A stretch of 9,554 nucleotides of DNA from Candidatus Hydrogenedentota bacterium (GCA_023384315.1 JAHDWY010000099.1:675-10228), one strand, 5' to 3'; shown: positions 1-7,149, counted from the stretch's first letter. Translations and numbers: made by a program. The notes: generated from the letters alone by a model not told the origin.

Positions 1-2837
1 GGGGAAACATCCGCGCCTATCAGAAAGGTTGGTCGCCCGAGCACACGGCAGAAACCGTTTCCGCCATCAACTGGGACCGCTGGATTCTCCGCCGTTTGTA
101 CGCCACCGGCGGCGACGGCGGCCTCTGCTTCGATTGCACGGACCGCATCGAACCGTTCACCGTGATCGTCGAGGACTGCGTCAGCATCGGCCGCGCCTTC
201 GGTTGCGGCGCGATGAGTTGTCTGTCGCGTCCCGACGAACCTATCACGTTCCGCCGTTGCAACATGTGGTCCCTTGACGAATGGGGTGATACCGCCGCGG
301 GTTATGTCCGCATCGAAAACGAATCCATGCCCGACCGCCCCGACATTGTCTTCGAGGACTGCACGATGGTCAGCCCCCAGTGCGCGTTGAAAGGCGGCAA
401 CTACGGATTCCACACCTATACGCACGCGCTGGTGAAGAACAGCACCCTCATCGCCCTCAACTTCTCCCAACCTCACGGCACCCCGACCGACGGCATCGTG
501 CAAAGCGTGCAAAACGGCAAGTACTTCCACGTCGATTTTGAAAACTGCCTGCTCATGGGGTTCAAAGTTTTCGGCGTGAAAGTCGACAAAGAGACCGCGG
601 ACGACATCGGGTACACCACCAAAGGATCCGCGCTCGCCTACGTGCAGTACACGCAGGAGGTGCCGAAAGGCTTCCACACCGTCGGCCGATGGCCGGCCGA
701 GGCCTTCTCCCTGATCGCGCCGCCAGCGCCGGTAACGCCGGAGCCGGTGCTGAAGAACCGCGAACTCCTTCTCGAGGACATGTGCGAAGTCACACCGTTT
801 ATCTGGAACGGACGGCTCTGCCACATGGAATGCCACCGCCCCGGCCACGGCGGCACGCGCGAGGACTATTATCTCCTCATCCGTGACGCCGAAACGGGGG
901 AGGAGATGGCGCGCTTCGCCACGGGCTATGGTCTCGCCAACTGCATCGTCGAGGATGGCGTCTTGTATGCGTTTGCCTCCCGCTTCGAGAACGACAACTG
1001 GAACGACGTGACCCTCTTCAAGTCGAGCGATCTGAAGAACTGGGAACAGAACGTCGCCATCGAGCAGGAAAACGAGCACCTCTTCAACAGTTCCGTGTGC
1101 AAAGGCCCGGACGGTTTCGTCATGGCCTACGAATCAAACGATCCCGCCTATCCGGCCTTCACGACCAAGTTCGCGCAATCGCCGGATCTGGTGAACTGGA
1201 CCAAGCTCCCCGACGCCACTTTCGGCACGAACCGCTACACCGCCTGTCCCTGCATCCGCTACGTCAACGGGTATTACTACGTACTCTATCTCGAGAACCG
1301 AAAACCCGCCCACGTCTACGAAACGTACATCACGCGCTCCAGCGATCTGAAGACCTGGGAAGTGAGCAGCGCCAATCCGGTGCTCGCGCCAACGGGACTC
1401 GACGAGGGGATCAACGCCTCGGATCCCGACATCATCGAAGTCGATGGCAAGACCTATGTGTACTACGCCGTGGGCGATCAACTCACCTGGATGAACTTCA
1501 AACGCGCCGAGTTCGCGGGCACGATGGAAGCGTTCTATGAACACTGGTACAAGCAGCCCGGCATTCGCGATTGGGGCGACATGACCGCTCATCGCGAGCG
1601 CGAACAGCAGGCCCGCATAGACGCAGAACGCGAGCGTCGTACCGCCTGGTTCACCGATGCCCGGTTCGGCATGTTCGTGCACTGGGGCGCATACGCGGTC
1701 CCCGCGCGAAACAACAAAGGCACCTTGGCCTCCTTCGTCATGCGCGATGAAGGCATTCCAATCGCCGAGTACGAGCAGTACGCCGACGCGTTCAACCCCA
1801 CCAACTTCGACGCCACCCAATGGATGGCCATCGCCAGATCCGCGGGCATGCGCTACCTCATATTCACGTCGAAGCACCATGAAGGCTTCGCCATGTTCGA
1901 CAGCGCCCTCACGGACTACGACGCCGCCGACCGCGGCCCCGGTCGCGACATCGTGCGGGAATTGATCGATGCGGCCCGCGCGGCTGACATCAAGATTGGC
2001 TTCTACTACTCCATGCTCGACTGGCACCATCCGGACTATGCCGCGAATCTTCCCGAATACGTCGATGAGTATCTCTTCGGGCAGGTCCGCGAACTCTGCA
2101 CCAACTACGGCCCCATCGACTGCATCTGGTTCGATGGCGAATGGGACCATCCGACGGATGCGTGGCGCTCGGAAGAACTCATCTCCATGATTCGCGAACT
2201 TCAACCCGACGCCCTCATCAACGACCGCGTCGGCAAAGGCGAGCGCGGCAAATCGCTCCTCGTGGACTTCTACACCCGCGAACAGCCTTCAGAGATTGAC
2301 CGCGCCATGGACTTCGAGCGCCGCCGCACGATTCCCTGGGAAGCCTGCATGACCATCGGCAACTCGTGGGGATACAAGGAGGGCGACGCGCCACTCAAAG
2401 ACAGCGCGGAACTCATCCGCTACCTCGTAGACGTCGCAAGCCGCGGCGGCAATCTTCTTCTGAATGTGGGCCCCAAAGCCGACGGCACGATCCCCGACGC
2501 TTTCGTATCCCGCCTTCAAGACATGGGCGCCTGGCTGGAAAAGAATGGTGAATCCATCTACGGCACCCAAGGCTCGCCATTCCCTTCGCTGCCCGCAGGC
2601 AAATGCACGGCAAAAGAGAACCGGATATACCTGCACTTCGAATCCCTTCCGGATACCCCAGTACAACTCCCAGGATTACAGAATCAGATTCAAAGTACGA
2701 AGGTTCTCGCCACAGGCGAATCCGTCCCATTCAACAACGACAACAAGACCGTAACGCTACCCGCCAACCTGCCGAACGCACCCATAACCACAATTGCTAT
2801 CGACCTCGATGGGGAGCCGAAAGTAGGACGGGAATAA
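1..2837 (+). CDS. Multidomain carbohydrate-active protein with C-terminal GH29 alpha-L-fucosidase module (5' end missing)
   Basis: The frame is open from base 3 to the TAA at 2835, so the true start and any signal peptide lie outside the window. The apparent TTG start at 96 is only internal; residue numbers below count from it. Residues 1-207 and the 31 before them look like beta-helix rungs, with repeated VEDC, FRRC, FEDC and FENC turns. After a Pro-rich linker (about 208-218), residues 219-490 resemble a GH43/GH32-like five-bladed propeller, with phrases such as SSDLKNW and SDPDIIEVDGKTYVYY. A charged helix (496-517) leads into GH29, with FGMFVHWG around H529, KHHEGF at 593-598 and WFDGEW with D680 as the expected catalytic nucleophile. 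A small beta-rich C-terminal domain ends the protein. GH29 enzymes are retaining exo-fucosidases, and the GH29 part looks intact. I could not place the GH29 acid/base residue or show that the propeller is catalytic. The GH29 assignment is strong; the first two modules are less certain. Confidence 0.88.
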   Translation, partial: GNIRAYQKGWSPEHTAETVSAINWDRWILRRLYATGGDGGLCFDCTDRIEPFTVIVEDCVSIGRAFGCGAMSCLSRPDEPITFRRCNMWSLDEWGDTAAGYVRIENESMPDRPDIVFEDCTMVSPQCALKGGNYGFHTYTHALVKNSTLIALNFSQPHGTPTDGIVQSVQNGKYFHVDFENCLLMGFKVFGVKVDKETADDIGYTTKGSALAYVQYTQEVPKGFHTVGRWPAEAFSLIAPPAPVTPEPVLKNRELLLEDMCEVTPFIWNGRLCHMECHRPGHGGTREDYYLLIRDAETGEEMARFATGYGLANCIVEDGVLYAFASRFENDNWNDVTLFKSSDLKNWEQNVAIEQENEHLFNSSVCKGPDGFVMAYESNDPAYPAFTTKFAQSPDLVNWTKLPDATFGTNRYTACPCIRYVNGYYYVLYLENRKPAHVYETYITRSSDLKTWEVSSANPVLAPTGLDEGINASDPDIIEVDGKTYVYYAVGDQLTWMNFKRAEFAGTMEAFYEHWYKQPGIRDWGDMTAHREREQQARIDAERERRTAWFTDARFGMFVHWGAYAVPARNNKGTLASFVMRDEGIPIAEYEQYADAFNPTNFDATQWMAIARSAGMRYLIFTSKHHEGFAMFDSALTDYDAADRGPGRDIVRELIDAARAADIKIGFYYSMLDWHHPDYAANLPEYVDEYLFGQVRELCTNYGPIDCIWFDGEWDHPTDAWRSEELISMIRELQPDALINDRVGKGERGKSLLVDFYTREQPSEIDRAMDFERRRTIPWEACMTIGNSWGYKEGDAPLKDSAELIRYLVDVASRGGNLLLNVGPKADGTIPDAFVSRLQDMGAWLEKNGESIYGTQGSPFPSLPAGKCTAKENRIYLHFESLPDTPVQLPGLQNQIQSTKVLATGESVPFNNDNKTVTLPANLPNAPITTIAIDLDGEPKVGRE

Positions 2838-2846
2838 TTCCCGTCC
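2826..2846 (+). terminator. Perfect hairpin enclosing the stop codon of the fucosidase gene
   Basis: The arms GGACGGGAA (2826-2834) and TTCCCGTCC (2838-2846) are exact reverse complements of 9 bp. The 3-nt loop is the TAA stop codon itself. No T-run follows, so it is not a classical intrinsic terminator. It may be an mRNA 3' end stabiliser, a weak terminator or a copy of a dispersed palindromic repeat. Confidence 0.5.
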
Positions 2847-2940
2847 AGGGACTTCTCGATCGCCAAGTCTTCAACGACAACCCGCGCTTGGCAAACGCAC
2901 TCCGTGTCTATCCGCGCGGATGAATACCTTCGCGCAATTC

Positions 2941-2970
2941 TTGGGCGCTCGTCCATTTCTGTAGTATACT
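2941..2970 (+). promoter_or_regulatory. Sigma70-type promoter for the nucleoside phosphorylase/transglutaminase operon
   Basis: A -35 like TTGGGC (2941-2946) lies 18 bp from a good -10, TATACT (2965-2970). Transcription would start near 2977, about 32 nt before the ATG at 3009. An AGGGG Shine-Dalgarno (2995-2999) sits 9 nt from that ATG, so promoter, RBS and gene are consistently arranged. Confidence 0.55.
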
Positions 2971-3008
2971 GACTGCGGCAAAAGCCAGGCACTTAGGGGC
3001 ACCGCGCT

Positions 3009-3755
3009 ATGGCTCAAGGTGGAGTGGAGGAGACCGTATCACGCCCGTGGTGCATTTTGTCGGCCCTTAAGACAGAGTCTGCATTCCTTCGGCCCATGAA
3101 CTTACCCGGAGTAGTCCTCGTGGAGACCGGCGTCGGGCCACAAAACGCCGATTGCGCCATCCGCAAAATCGCCGTAGAGAGGCAGATTGGCGGTCTTATT
3201 CACATTGGTTTCGCCGGCGCCCTCGCGCCCTCCCTGCACTTAGGCGACCTCGTCCTCCTCGAATCGGTGGAAAACGCCCAAAACTCCCAATCGATCTTGA
3301 CCGATTCCGCCAAACGGGTCGCCAGCGCTATTCCCGACGAAATCCCCTGGCACTCTGGCGTATGCCTCACGTTCGACCACATCATCGCGACTGCTGGCGA
3401 AAAACATGCGATAGCGAAAGGCCGGCCCGAAGGCGAAATCACCTGCGTTGATATGGAATCCGCGCCGGTCGCCGCGTTCTGCCAGGAGCAGAGTATGCCC
3501 TACATCGGAATCCGCGCCATCACCGATACCTTGGGTGAAGATCTACCGCTCAACCTCAACGAATGCCGCGGCCGCGACGGCAATATCGACACCATGCGCG
3601 TTATGTGGGCCGCTGTTCATCATCCCAGTGCCATATCCGGGCTCGTCGAACTCCGCCGCCGCTCCAAAGATTGCGCCCAGGCCTTGGCGACGTGCGTGAA
3701 ACGTATACTTTCCCAATATCCAACCCCAGGATTGTATTCTGGTACGCTTCCGTGA
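3009..3755 (+). CDS. Nucleoside phosphorylase-family protein, HpnG-like (hopanoid-associated phosphorylase type)
   Basis: This 248-residue protein has the purine nucleoside phosphorylase / MTA-SAH nucleosidase fold signatures. An N-terminal strand carries the conserved Glu (E23 in SALKTESAF). A glycine motif VETGVGP lies at 38-44, IHIGFAGAL followed by LGDLVLL at 64-84, VDMES at 147-151 (E150 is the expected ribose-binding Glu) and AITD with D173 as the expected base-contacting Asp. The C-terminal stretch, with DGNID at 190-194, a following Pro and LVELRRRS, matches my recollection of the hopanoid-associated phosphorylase HpnG, which acts on adenosylhopane to free a phosphoribosyl-hopane. It would act in the cytoplasm. 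The ATG start is supported by AGGGG 9 nt upstream. No squalene-hopene cyclase or HpnH gene is visible in the window, so a plain MTA/SAH nucleosidase or futalosine hydrolase role remains possible. The family call is firm, the HpnG call moderate. Confidence 0.82.
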   Translation: MAQGGVEETVSRPWCILSALKTESAFLRPMNLPGVVLVETGVGPQNADCAIRKIAVERQIGGLIHIGFAGALAPSLHLGDLVLLESVENAQNSQSILTDSAKRVASAIPDEIPWHSGVCLTFDHIIATAGEKHAIAKGRPEGEITCVDMESAPVAAFCQEQSMPYIGIRAITDTLGEDLPLNLNECRGRDGNIDTMRVMWAAVHHPSAISGLVELRRRSKDCAQALATCVKRILSQYPTPGLYSGTLP

Positions 3756-3778
3756 CAACCTAAGCCCAAAACAAGGCC

Positions 3779-5287
3779 GTGAGGTTTCCCTCCGTGCAAC
3801 GCCGCTACCTAGTTCCTCTTATCGCGGGCATCGTCATCTTCTGGGCCGTCATGACCGGCCTCTTGCTCAAACGCGAGGCCTTCATTCCACGCCTGACGCC
3901 CGACCGCATGGCCGGAGCAGGCTACTCAGACGTTCCCACCGACACCTGGATGGCCATCAAACTCTCCGACGGGAAGCAAGTAGGCTACGTCAACGTGCGT
4001 ACCGAACCGGAGTCCCGCGATGGCGCGCCTGGTACTTCCCTCAGTGTCTTGGGCCGGGTCCGTCTTTCGCTCTTCGGCGATAGCTCGGAAATGATCGCCA
4101 TGGGCGAGACCTGGGTTTCACGGGCCGAGGGCGTACGGGATTTCACCTTCAATATTCGATCCAGTGGTCATGAGGTGGATGTGCGCGGCGCTGTCGATGG
4201 CGGCGTCTTGCGCGCGGAAGTCGCCACGGCGGGAGAGAGTTACCCCATTGAACTTCCCATTGATAAGAACCTGCGACTCACCTCGGGCATCGGGTTCAAC
4301 ACCGTCAGTTTCCCGGCGTTAGAACCCGGCGACACTTTCCAGATGGATACGTTCGACCCTATCACGCTCTCCACTTCGCAGGCGAAGATATCCTGCACCG
4401 GCGTGGATACCGTCGAGATCATGGGCGAACAGGTCACCGCGCGAGTCGTTACCATCGACTCATCCGGGATCGCAACCCGCGCCTGGATTTCGGAGAATGG
4501 GGAAGTGCTGCGGGCCGAGACACCGGTCGGTTTTCTCATCGAGCGGGTGCGGCAGGAAGATGCCCTGGGCAATCTCGATACCGCAGGGAGTGGCGATTCG
4601 CTGGGCCAGCTCGCTGCGGTGCGCGCGACCGGTGCGAAGCCGTTCCGAGGCGCCAAACGGATGACCGTCGCCATAAAGAGCGATAAAGGAACCTCCACGA
4701 TTCCTCAAGACGACACGCAGTCGATCCTCTCTGAGAACCAACTCGCGATTCAAAGCCAGGACCCGCCCTCCGTTCGCGAGTCGGCCGCGATCGCATCCGA
4801 CGAACACAAGATGTATCTCGCGGGAGATCCCTTCATTCAGGTCGACTCCCCCAGGATTCGTGAACAAGCGCAACGCATTGTCGGCGGAGTGGAGGACGAT
4901 TGGAACAAAGCCCTGCGCCTCCACGAATGGGTCTACGACTCCATTGAGAAAGCCCCGGTGTTGAGTGTCCCAAGCGCGCTCGATGTCCTCGAGAAGAAGA
5001 AGGGCGACTGCAACGAACACACCGTACTCTACACGGCACTTGCACGCGCTTCCGGAATCCCCACCCGTATTGCCATCGGCGTCGTCTGGAGTGAAGAGTA
5101 CGAGGCCTTCTACTATCACGCATGGCCGGAAGTGTTCATCGGCCGTTGGATATGGATGGACCCCACCCTCGGACAGCCTATTGCAGACGCCACTCACATC
5201 AAACTGCTCACCGGAGGCATCGAAAACTGGTGGCAGTTGGTGCCTTACTTGGGTACCCTAGAGATTCACATCGCCGCCATAGAGTAA
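3779..5287 (+). CDS. Membrane-anchored transglutaminase-like (papain-fold) domain protein
   Basis: The GTG start at 3779 lies 23 nt after the preceding gene, suggesting cotranscription. AAGG (3773-3776) is only 2 nt from the GTG, so the start is weakly supported, but it gives a sensible N-terminus: basic residues (R8, R9), then one membrane helix at about 10-30. Residues 40-270 form a beta-rich extracytoplasmic region with FDP and a W...GEVLRAETPVGF pattern, of a kind often found before such domains. A variable linker (about 280-350) is followed by a transglutaminase-like domain from about 359 to 480. It has a complete triad: Cys411 in GDCNEHT, His447 in YYHAWPEVF and Asp461 in WMDPT. Such domains act as cysteine proteases, amidases or crosslinking enzymes, and the substrate here cannot be told. 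The predicted topology is a type II anchor with the catalytic domain in the periplasm. I see no frameshift or missing residue. Confidence 0.83.
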   Translation: MRFPSVQRRYLVPLIAGIVIFWAVMTGLLLKREAFIPRLTPDRMAGAGYSDVPTDTWMAIKLSDGKQVGYVNVRTEPESRDGAPGTSLSVLGRVRLSLFGDSSEMIAMGETWVSRAEGVRDFTFNIRSSGHEVDVRGAVDGGVLRAEVATAGESYPIELPIDKNLRLTSGIGFNTVSFPALEPGDTFQMDTFDPITLSTSQAKISCTGVDTVEIMGEQVTARVVTIDSSGIATRAWISENGEVLRAETPVGFLIERVRQEDALGNLDTAGSGDSLGQLAAVRATGAKPFRGAKRMTVAIKSDKGTSTIPQDDTQSILSENQLAIQSQDPPSVRESAAIASDEHKMYLAGDPFIQVDSPRIREQAQRIVGGVEDDWNKALRLHEWVYDSIEKAPVLSVPSALDVLEKKKGDCNEHTVLYTALARASGIPTRIAIGVVWSEEYEAFYYHAWPEVFIGRWIWMDPTLGQPIADATHIKLLTGGIENWWQLVPYLGTLEIHIAAIE

Positions 5288-5302
5288 TCTATCGATTACT
5301 CT
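5281..5302 (+). terminator. Perfect hairpin overlapping the stop codon of the transglutaminase-like gene
   Basis: Arms AGAGTAATC (5281-5289) and GATTACTCT (5294-5302) pair over 9 bp around a TATC loop. The TAA stop (5285-5287) lies inside the left arm. The stem is AT-rich and no T-run follows, so it would be a weak terminator or a 3'-end structure. Confidence 0.4.
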
Positions 5303-5336
5303 TAGTCCGGCAGGCCTCCCTGAAACGAGGAAGAAT

Positions 5337-5477
5337 GTGATTGATCCTCTTGAAGTGTATCGTTTTGTGGCAGTATTACAGTCCAAAAAGTGGAGATTGA
5401 GACACTTTGCGTCGATAGTCTGGTGCCGAGCAATATCAGCGGAAGAGTTTAAGGTATTGCTGACATTGCAGTTGTGA
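5337..5477 (+). CDS. Possible small ORF, 46 residues, unknown function
   Basis: A GTG at 5337 opens a 46-codon frame ending at TGA 5475-5477. It is preceded by GAGG (5327-5330) within GAGGAAG, 6 nt upstream, which is a good ribosome-binding arrangement. It begins 49 nt after the transglutaminase gene. The peptide has an amphipathic or basic middle (QSKKWRLRHF) and an apolar patch (ASIVW), and no motif I recognise. A frame this long can occur by chance at this base composition, so only the RBS and position argue for it. Confidence 0.25.
   Translation: MIDPLEVYRFVAVLQSKKWRLRHFASIVWCRAISAEEFKVLLTLQL
5350..5379 (+). promoter_or_regulatory. Weak candidate promoter ahead of the HExxH membrane protein gene
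   Basis: TTGAAG (5350-5355) and TATTAC (5374-5379) are separated by 18 bp, each matching 4 of 6 consensus positions. It would leave a leader of nearly 200 nt before the gene at 5578 and lies inside the possible small ORF, so the two calls compete. Confidence 0.2.
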
Positions 5478-5577
5478 GTGTGGACTCGTCCCTTGGAGAA
5501 AGTGGCATCCAGTTTGCATATTATCCGGTACCAGTAGCGAGACGTTCGCCAAAGGAATCCGGTCGAAGGGACGTGCC

Positions 5578-6525
5578 ATGGGACGCAAAGTTAAGAGAGA
5601 GCATGGCTTGAATACAAGCCTCGGAGACGCCACGAGAAATCTCGAAAACGCGTCCACGAGAACGAGTCCAGAATCTGGACCGGATCGCAATCGGCTTGTA
5701 CGCCAGGCATCGAGAGAAGACCGATTATATCTCCATCCCTACAAAGAGTTGCCGCAATGGGCCGCAAGTATGGAGGTGGGCCAAGAGCTTCTTCTGCCGA
5801 TCGTCATATTAATCTTGCTGGTTCTGGTGCTCGTTGCAAGCGCCGGCGAAACCATCGTCGGGCGCGATCTCTCCAGAACTTTGGCGTCCTTCTCAATCCA
5901 GGCGGAAATGCGCTTGACCACGGAACGCCAACCCAACGCACTTGATGGTCGTGTCTTTTCGGATTCCTCGGCCTCGTGCGATTCCGTTGGGGAGCTGTTC
6001 ACCGGTGAAAGCCGTAAACTGACCGGGCCTGAAATGCAGGCGATTTACACTGCAATCGACGCTGTTCGTGAACTCGGCGAGTATCGCGAGCTGGGTGACC
6101 TCCTTATGGCGAACTCTCATCGTATCCGGGTAGCAGAAATGGCGGAGCACGTCCGCGGAAGTACACCATTCTTTACTCAAGGTGGTTTCATTTTGAACAC
6201 GCGTCTGGTTCTGCGAGTTGTTGAATCACCTACCTCTCCGACGGCCGTGGCCGAATTGGCGAGTACACTTGCCCATGAGTGCATTCACACGCAACAACTG
6301 GGTGCTGGCAAGAACCCGTTCCTCCAGTCGTTTCACCAGTTTACCTATGGAACGGTCTACGCAATTAGCCTGCCTATGGAATGGAGCGGTCTCGGGCCGC
6401 GTGATCAGAACGGCCAAGGCCATGGCTTCTTCGAAATTCGTCCGTGGAGAGTTGCCATTGACGTCGAGAACGCCGTCTTTAACGCTATGCAGCGCGCGTT
6501 GATCGACGGAACGAAATGGAACTGA
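5578..6525 (+). CDS. Single-pass membrane protein with HExxH zinc-peptidase-like motif
   Basis: The ATG at 5578 has a good Shine-Dalgarno, GAAGGG (5565-5570), 7 nt upstream. The 315-residue product has a strongly charged, probably disordered cytoplasmic N-terminus (1-66), one membrane helix at about 71-89 and an extracytoplasmic domain. This holds AHECIHTQQ at 232-240, an HExxH motif (H233, E234, H237) as in zincin metallopeptidases; the downstream Q pair recalls the HExxHxxQ pattern of small gluzincins. The third zinc ligand is not obvious. E286 (in FFEIRPW) and E297 are candidates, 49 and 60 residues after H237. Gln239 and the nearby Phe/Tyr-rich stretch (249-261) fit a compact helical core. 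I cannot name the family; function as a peptidase is inferred from this motif alone. It appears to be a single-gene unit, 290 nt after the previous gene. Confidence 0.75.
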   Translation: MGRKVKREHGLNTSLGDATRNLENASTRTSPESGPDRNRLVRQASREDRLYLHPYKELPQWAASMEVGQELLLPIVILILLVLVLVASAGETIVGRDLSRTLASFSIQAEMRLTTERQPNALDGRVFSDSSASCDSVGELFTGESRKLTGPEMQAIYTAIDAVRELGEYRELGDLLMANSHRIRVAEMAEHVRGSTPFFTQGGFILNTRLVLRVVESPTSPTAVAELASTLAHECIHTQQLGAGKNPFLQSFHQFTYGTVYAISLPMEWSGLGPRDQNGQGHGFFEIRPWRVAIDVENAVFNAMQRALIDGTKWN

Positions 6526-6555
6526 CACAAGAGATAGCCCACGAAAGGCGCCCTG

Positions 6556-6753
6556 ATGCTCTCGGTCCAGCGTCCGATGTTGATTGGTAACCGAGACGAG
6601 CGGGACCTCGCAACTGATTGCTTCCCGATTATCGCCTCAGACTCAACCGTAATAAATCGTTACAGAACGCCTGCCCAGGATTTGGACGACAATGGACATG
6701 TACGACCGAGTGGATCGACATCACACACCAGAGCTGTTCCCATAAGCCGCTAA
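6556..6753 (+). CDS. Doubtful 65-residue ORF after the HExxH protein gene
   Basis: The ATG at 6556 has AAAGG (6544-6548) 7 nt upstream and starts 30 nt after the preceding stop. The predicted product is polar, with no signal peptide, membrane helix or recognisable motif, and its codon third positions are not clearly biased. It may be a chance frame or a gene remnant. Confidence 0.15.
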   Translation: MLSVQRPMLIGNRDERDLATDCFPIIASDSTVINRYRTPAQDLDDNGHVRPSGSTSHTRAVPISR

Positions 6754-6899
6754 AAATAAATATCTTACCAATTTCAACACGTGATACCCTTCAGTTGGCA
6801 CCGTGATTGCTCTTTCCAACTAAGACGACCATAACACCGCGGACCTGACGGGGGAATTCGCTCCCGATAAAATGGTCTAATGCATTTGAACTAAATGAG

Positions 6900-6929
6900 T
6901 TGAACGTCCCCTGATAGCACTCGGAAAAT
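6900..6929 (+). promoter_or_regulatory. Weak candidate promoter for the 44-residue miniprotein
   Basis: TTGAAC (6900-6905) and GAAAAT (6924-6929), 18 bp apart, match 4 of 6 positions each. The start point would fall near 6936, directly beside the 14-bp palindrome at 6937-6950. A second TTGAAC lies at 6886-6891. Confidence 0.2.
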
Positions 6930-6936
6930 CTGACCG

Positions 6937-6950
6937 CTGCACCGGTGCAG
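6937..6950. promoter_or_regulatory. Perfect 14-bp palindrome, possible operator
   Basis: CTGCACCGGTGCAG equals its own reverse complement. It lies 64 bp before the ATG of the 44-residue ORF and next to a possible transcription start, where a dimeric repressor site or an mRNA stem could act. No regulator gene is visible nearby. Confidence 0.35.
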
Positions 6951-7014
6951 TACCGCGTCCAGAAATGGGACAGAATCCCGAGTCGGAGGGGGATAAAGTC
7001 TGGAGCAACACGTG

Positions 7015-7149
7015 ATGACCACTGAACCAAGCATGGCCACGGTCCGGTACCGACGGAAGTACGACCTGTCAGGCCTGTGGTGGTTGCCAGTTGGAATCGC
7101 CATTCTGGCCATCGCCCTAATGCTCTACCCGGGCATTGTCCGCACCTGA
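7015..7149 (+). CDS. Small single-pass membrane protein, 44 residues, unknown function
   Basis: The ATG at 7015 is preceded by GGAG (7002-7005), 9 nt upstream; the GTG just before it (7012) is in frame and could also initiate. The frame ends at TGA 7147-7149. The product starts with a polar segment and a basic cluster (RYRRK, residues 11-15), then a hydrophobic helix at about 20-42 (LWWLPVGIAILAIALMLYPG). This is the normal build of a one-helix miniprotein with its N-terminus in the cytoplasm. Codon third positions are mostly G or C, as in the large genes. I do not recognise the family. The surrounding opposite-strand frame (6791-7216) is a less credible alternative. Confidence 0.55.
   Translation: MTTEPSMATVRYRRKYDLSGLWWLPVGIAILAIALMLYPGIVRT

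Larger units (their letters stand above)
6526..7014. other. Gene-poor region upstream of the 44-residue membrane miniprotein
   Basis: No convincing large gene lies here. It holds one weak 65-codon frame (6556-6753), an AT-rich patch (about 6750-6770), a loose inverted repeat AGTTGG/CCAACT (6793-6798 and 6816-6821), and a candidate promoter and palindrome listed separately. Base composition is lower in GC and less codon-like than in the flanking genes. Confidence 0.5.

Noticed and set aside
1134..2204. 356-codon open frame on the - strand
   Set aside because: It lies wholly inside the fucosidase gene, mirrors its codon bias and has no recognisable motif, so it is a shadow frame.
4460..5197. 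245-codon open frame on the - strand
   Set aside because: Entirely opposite the transglutaminase-like gene, whose triad and domain are clear; no domain in the antisense frame.
6775..7016. Direct repeat of CAACACGTGAT at 6775-6785 and 7006-7016
   Set aside because: An 11-bp match is expected several times by chance in a window this size, and the flanks do not match.
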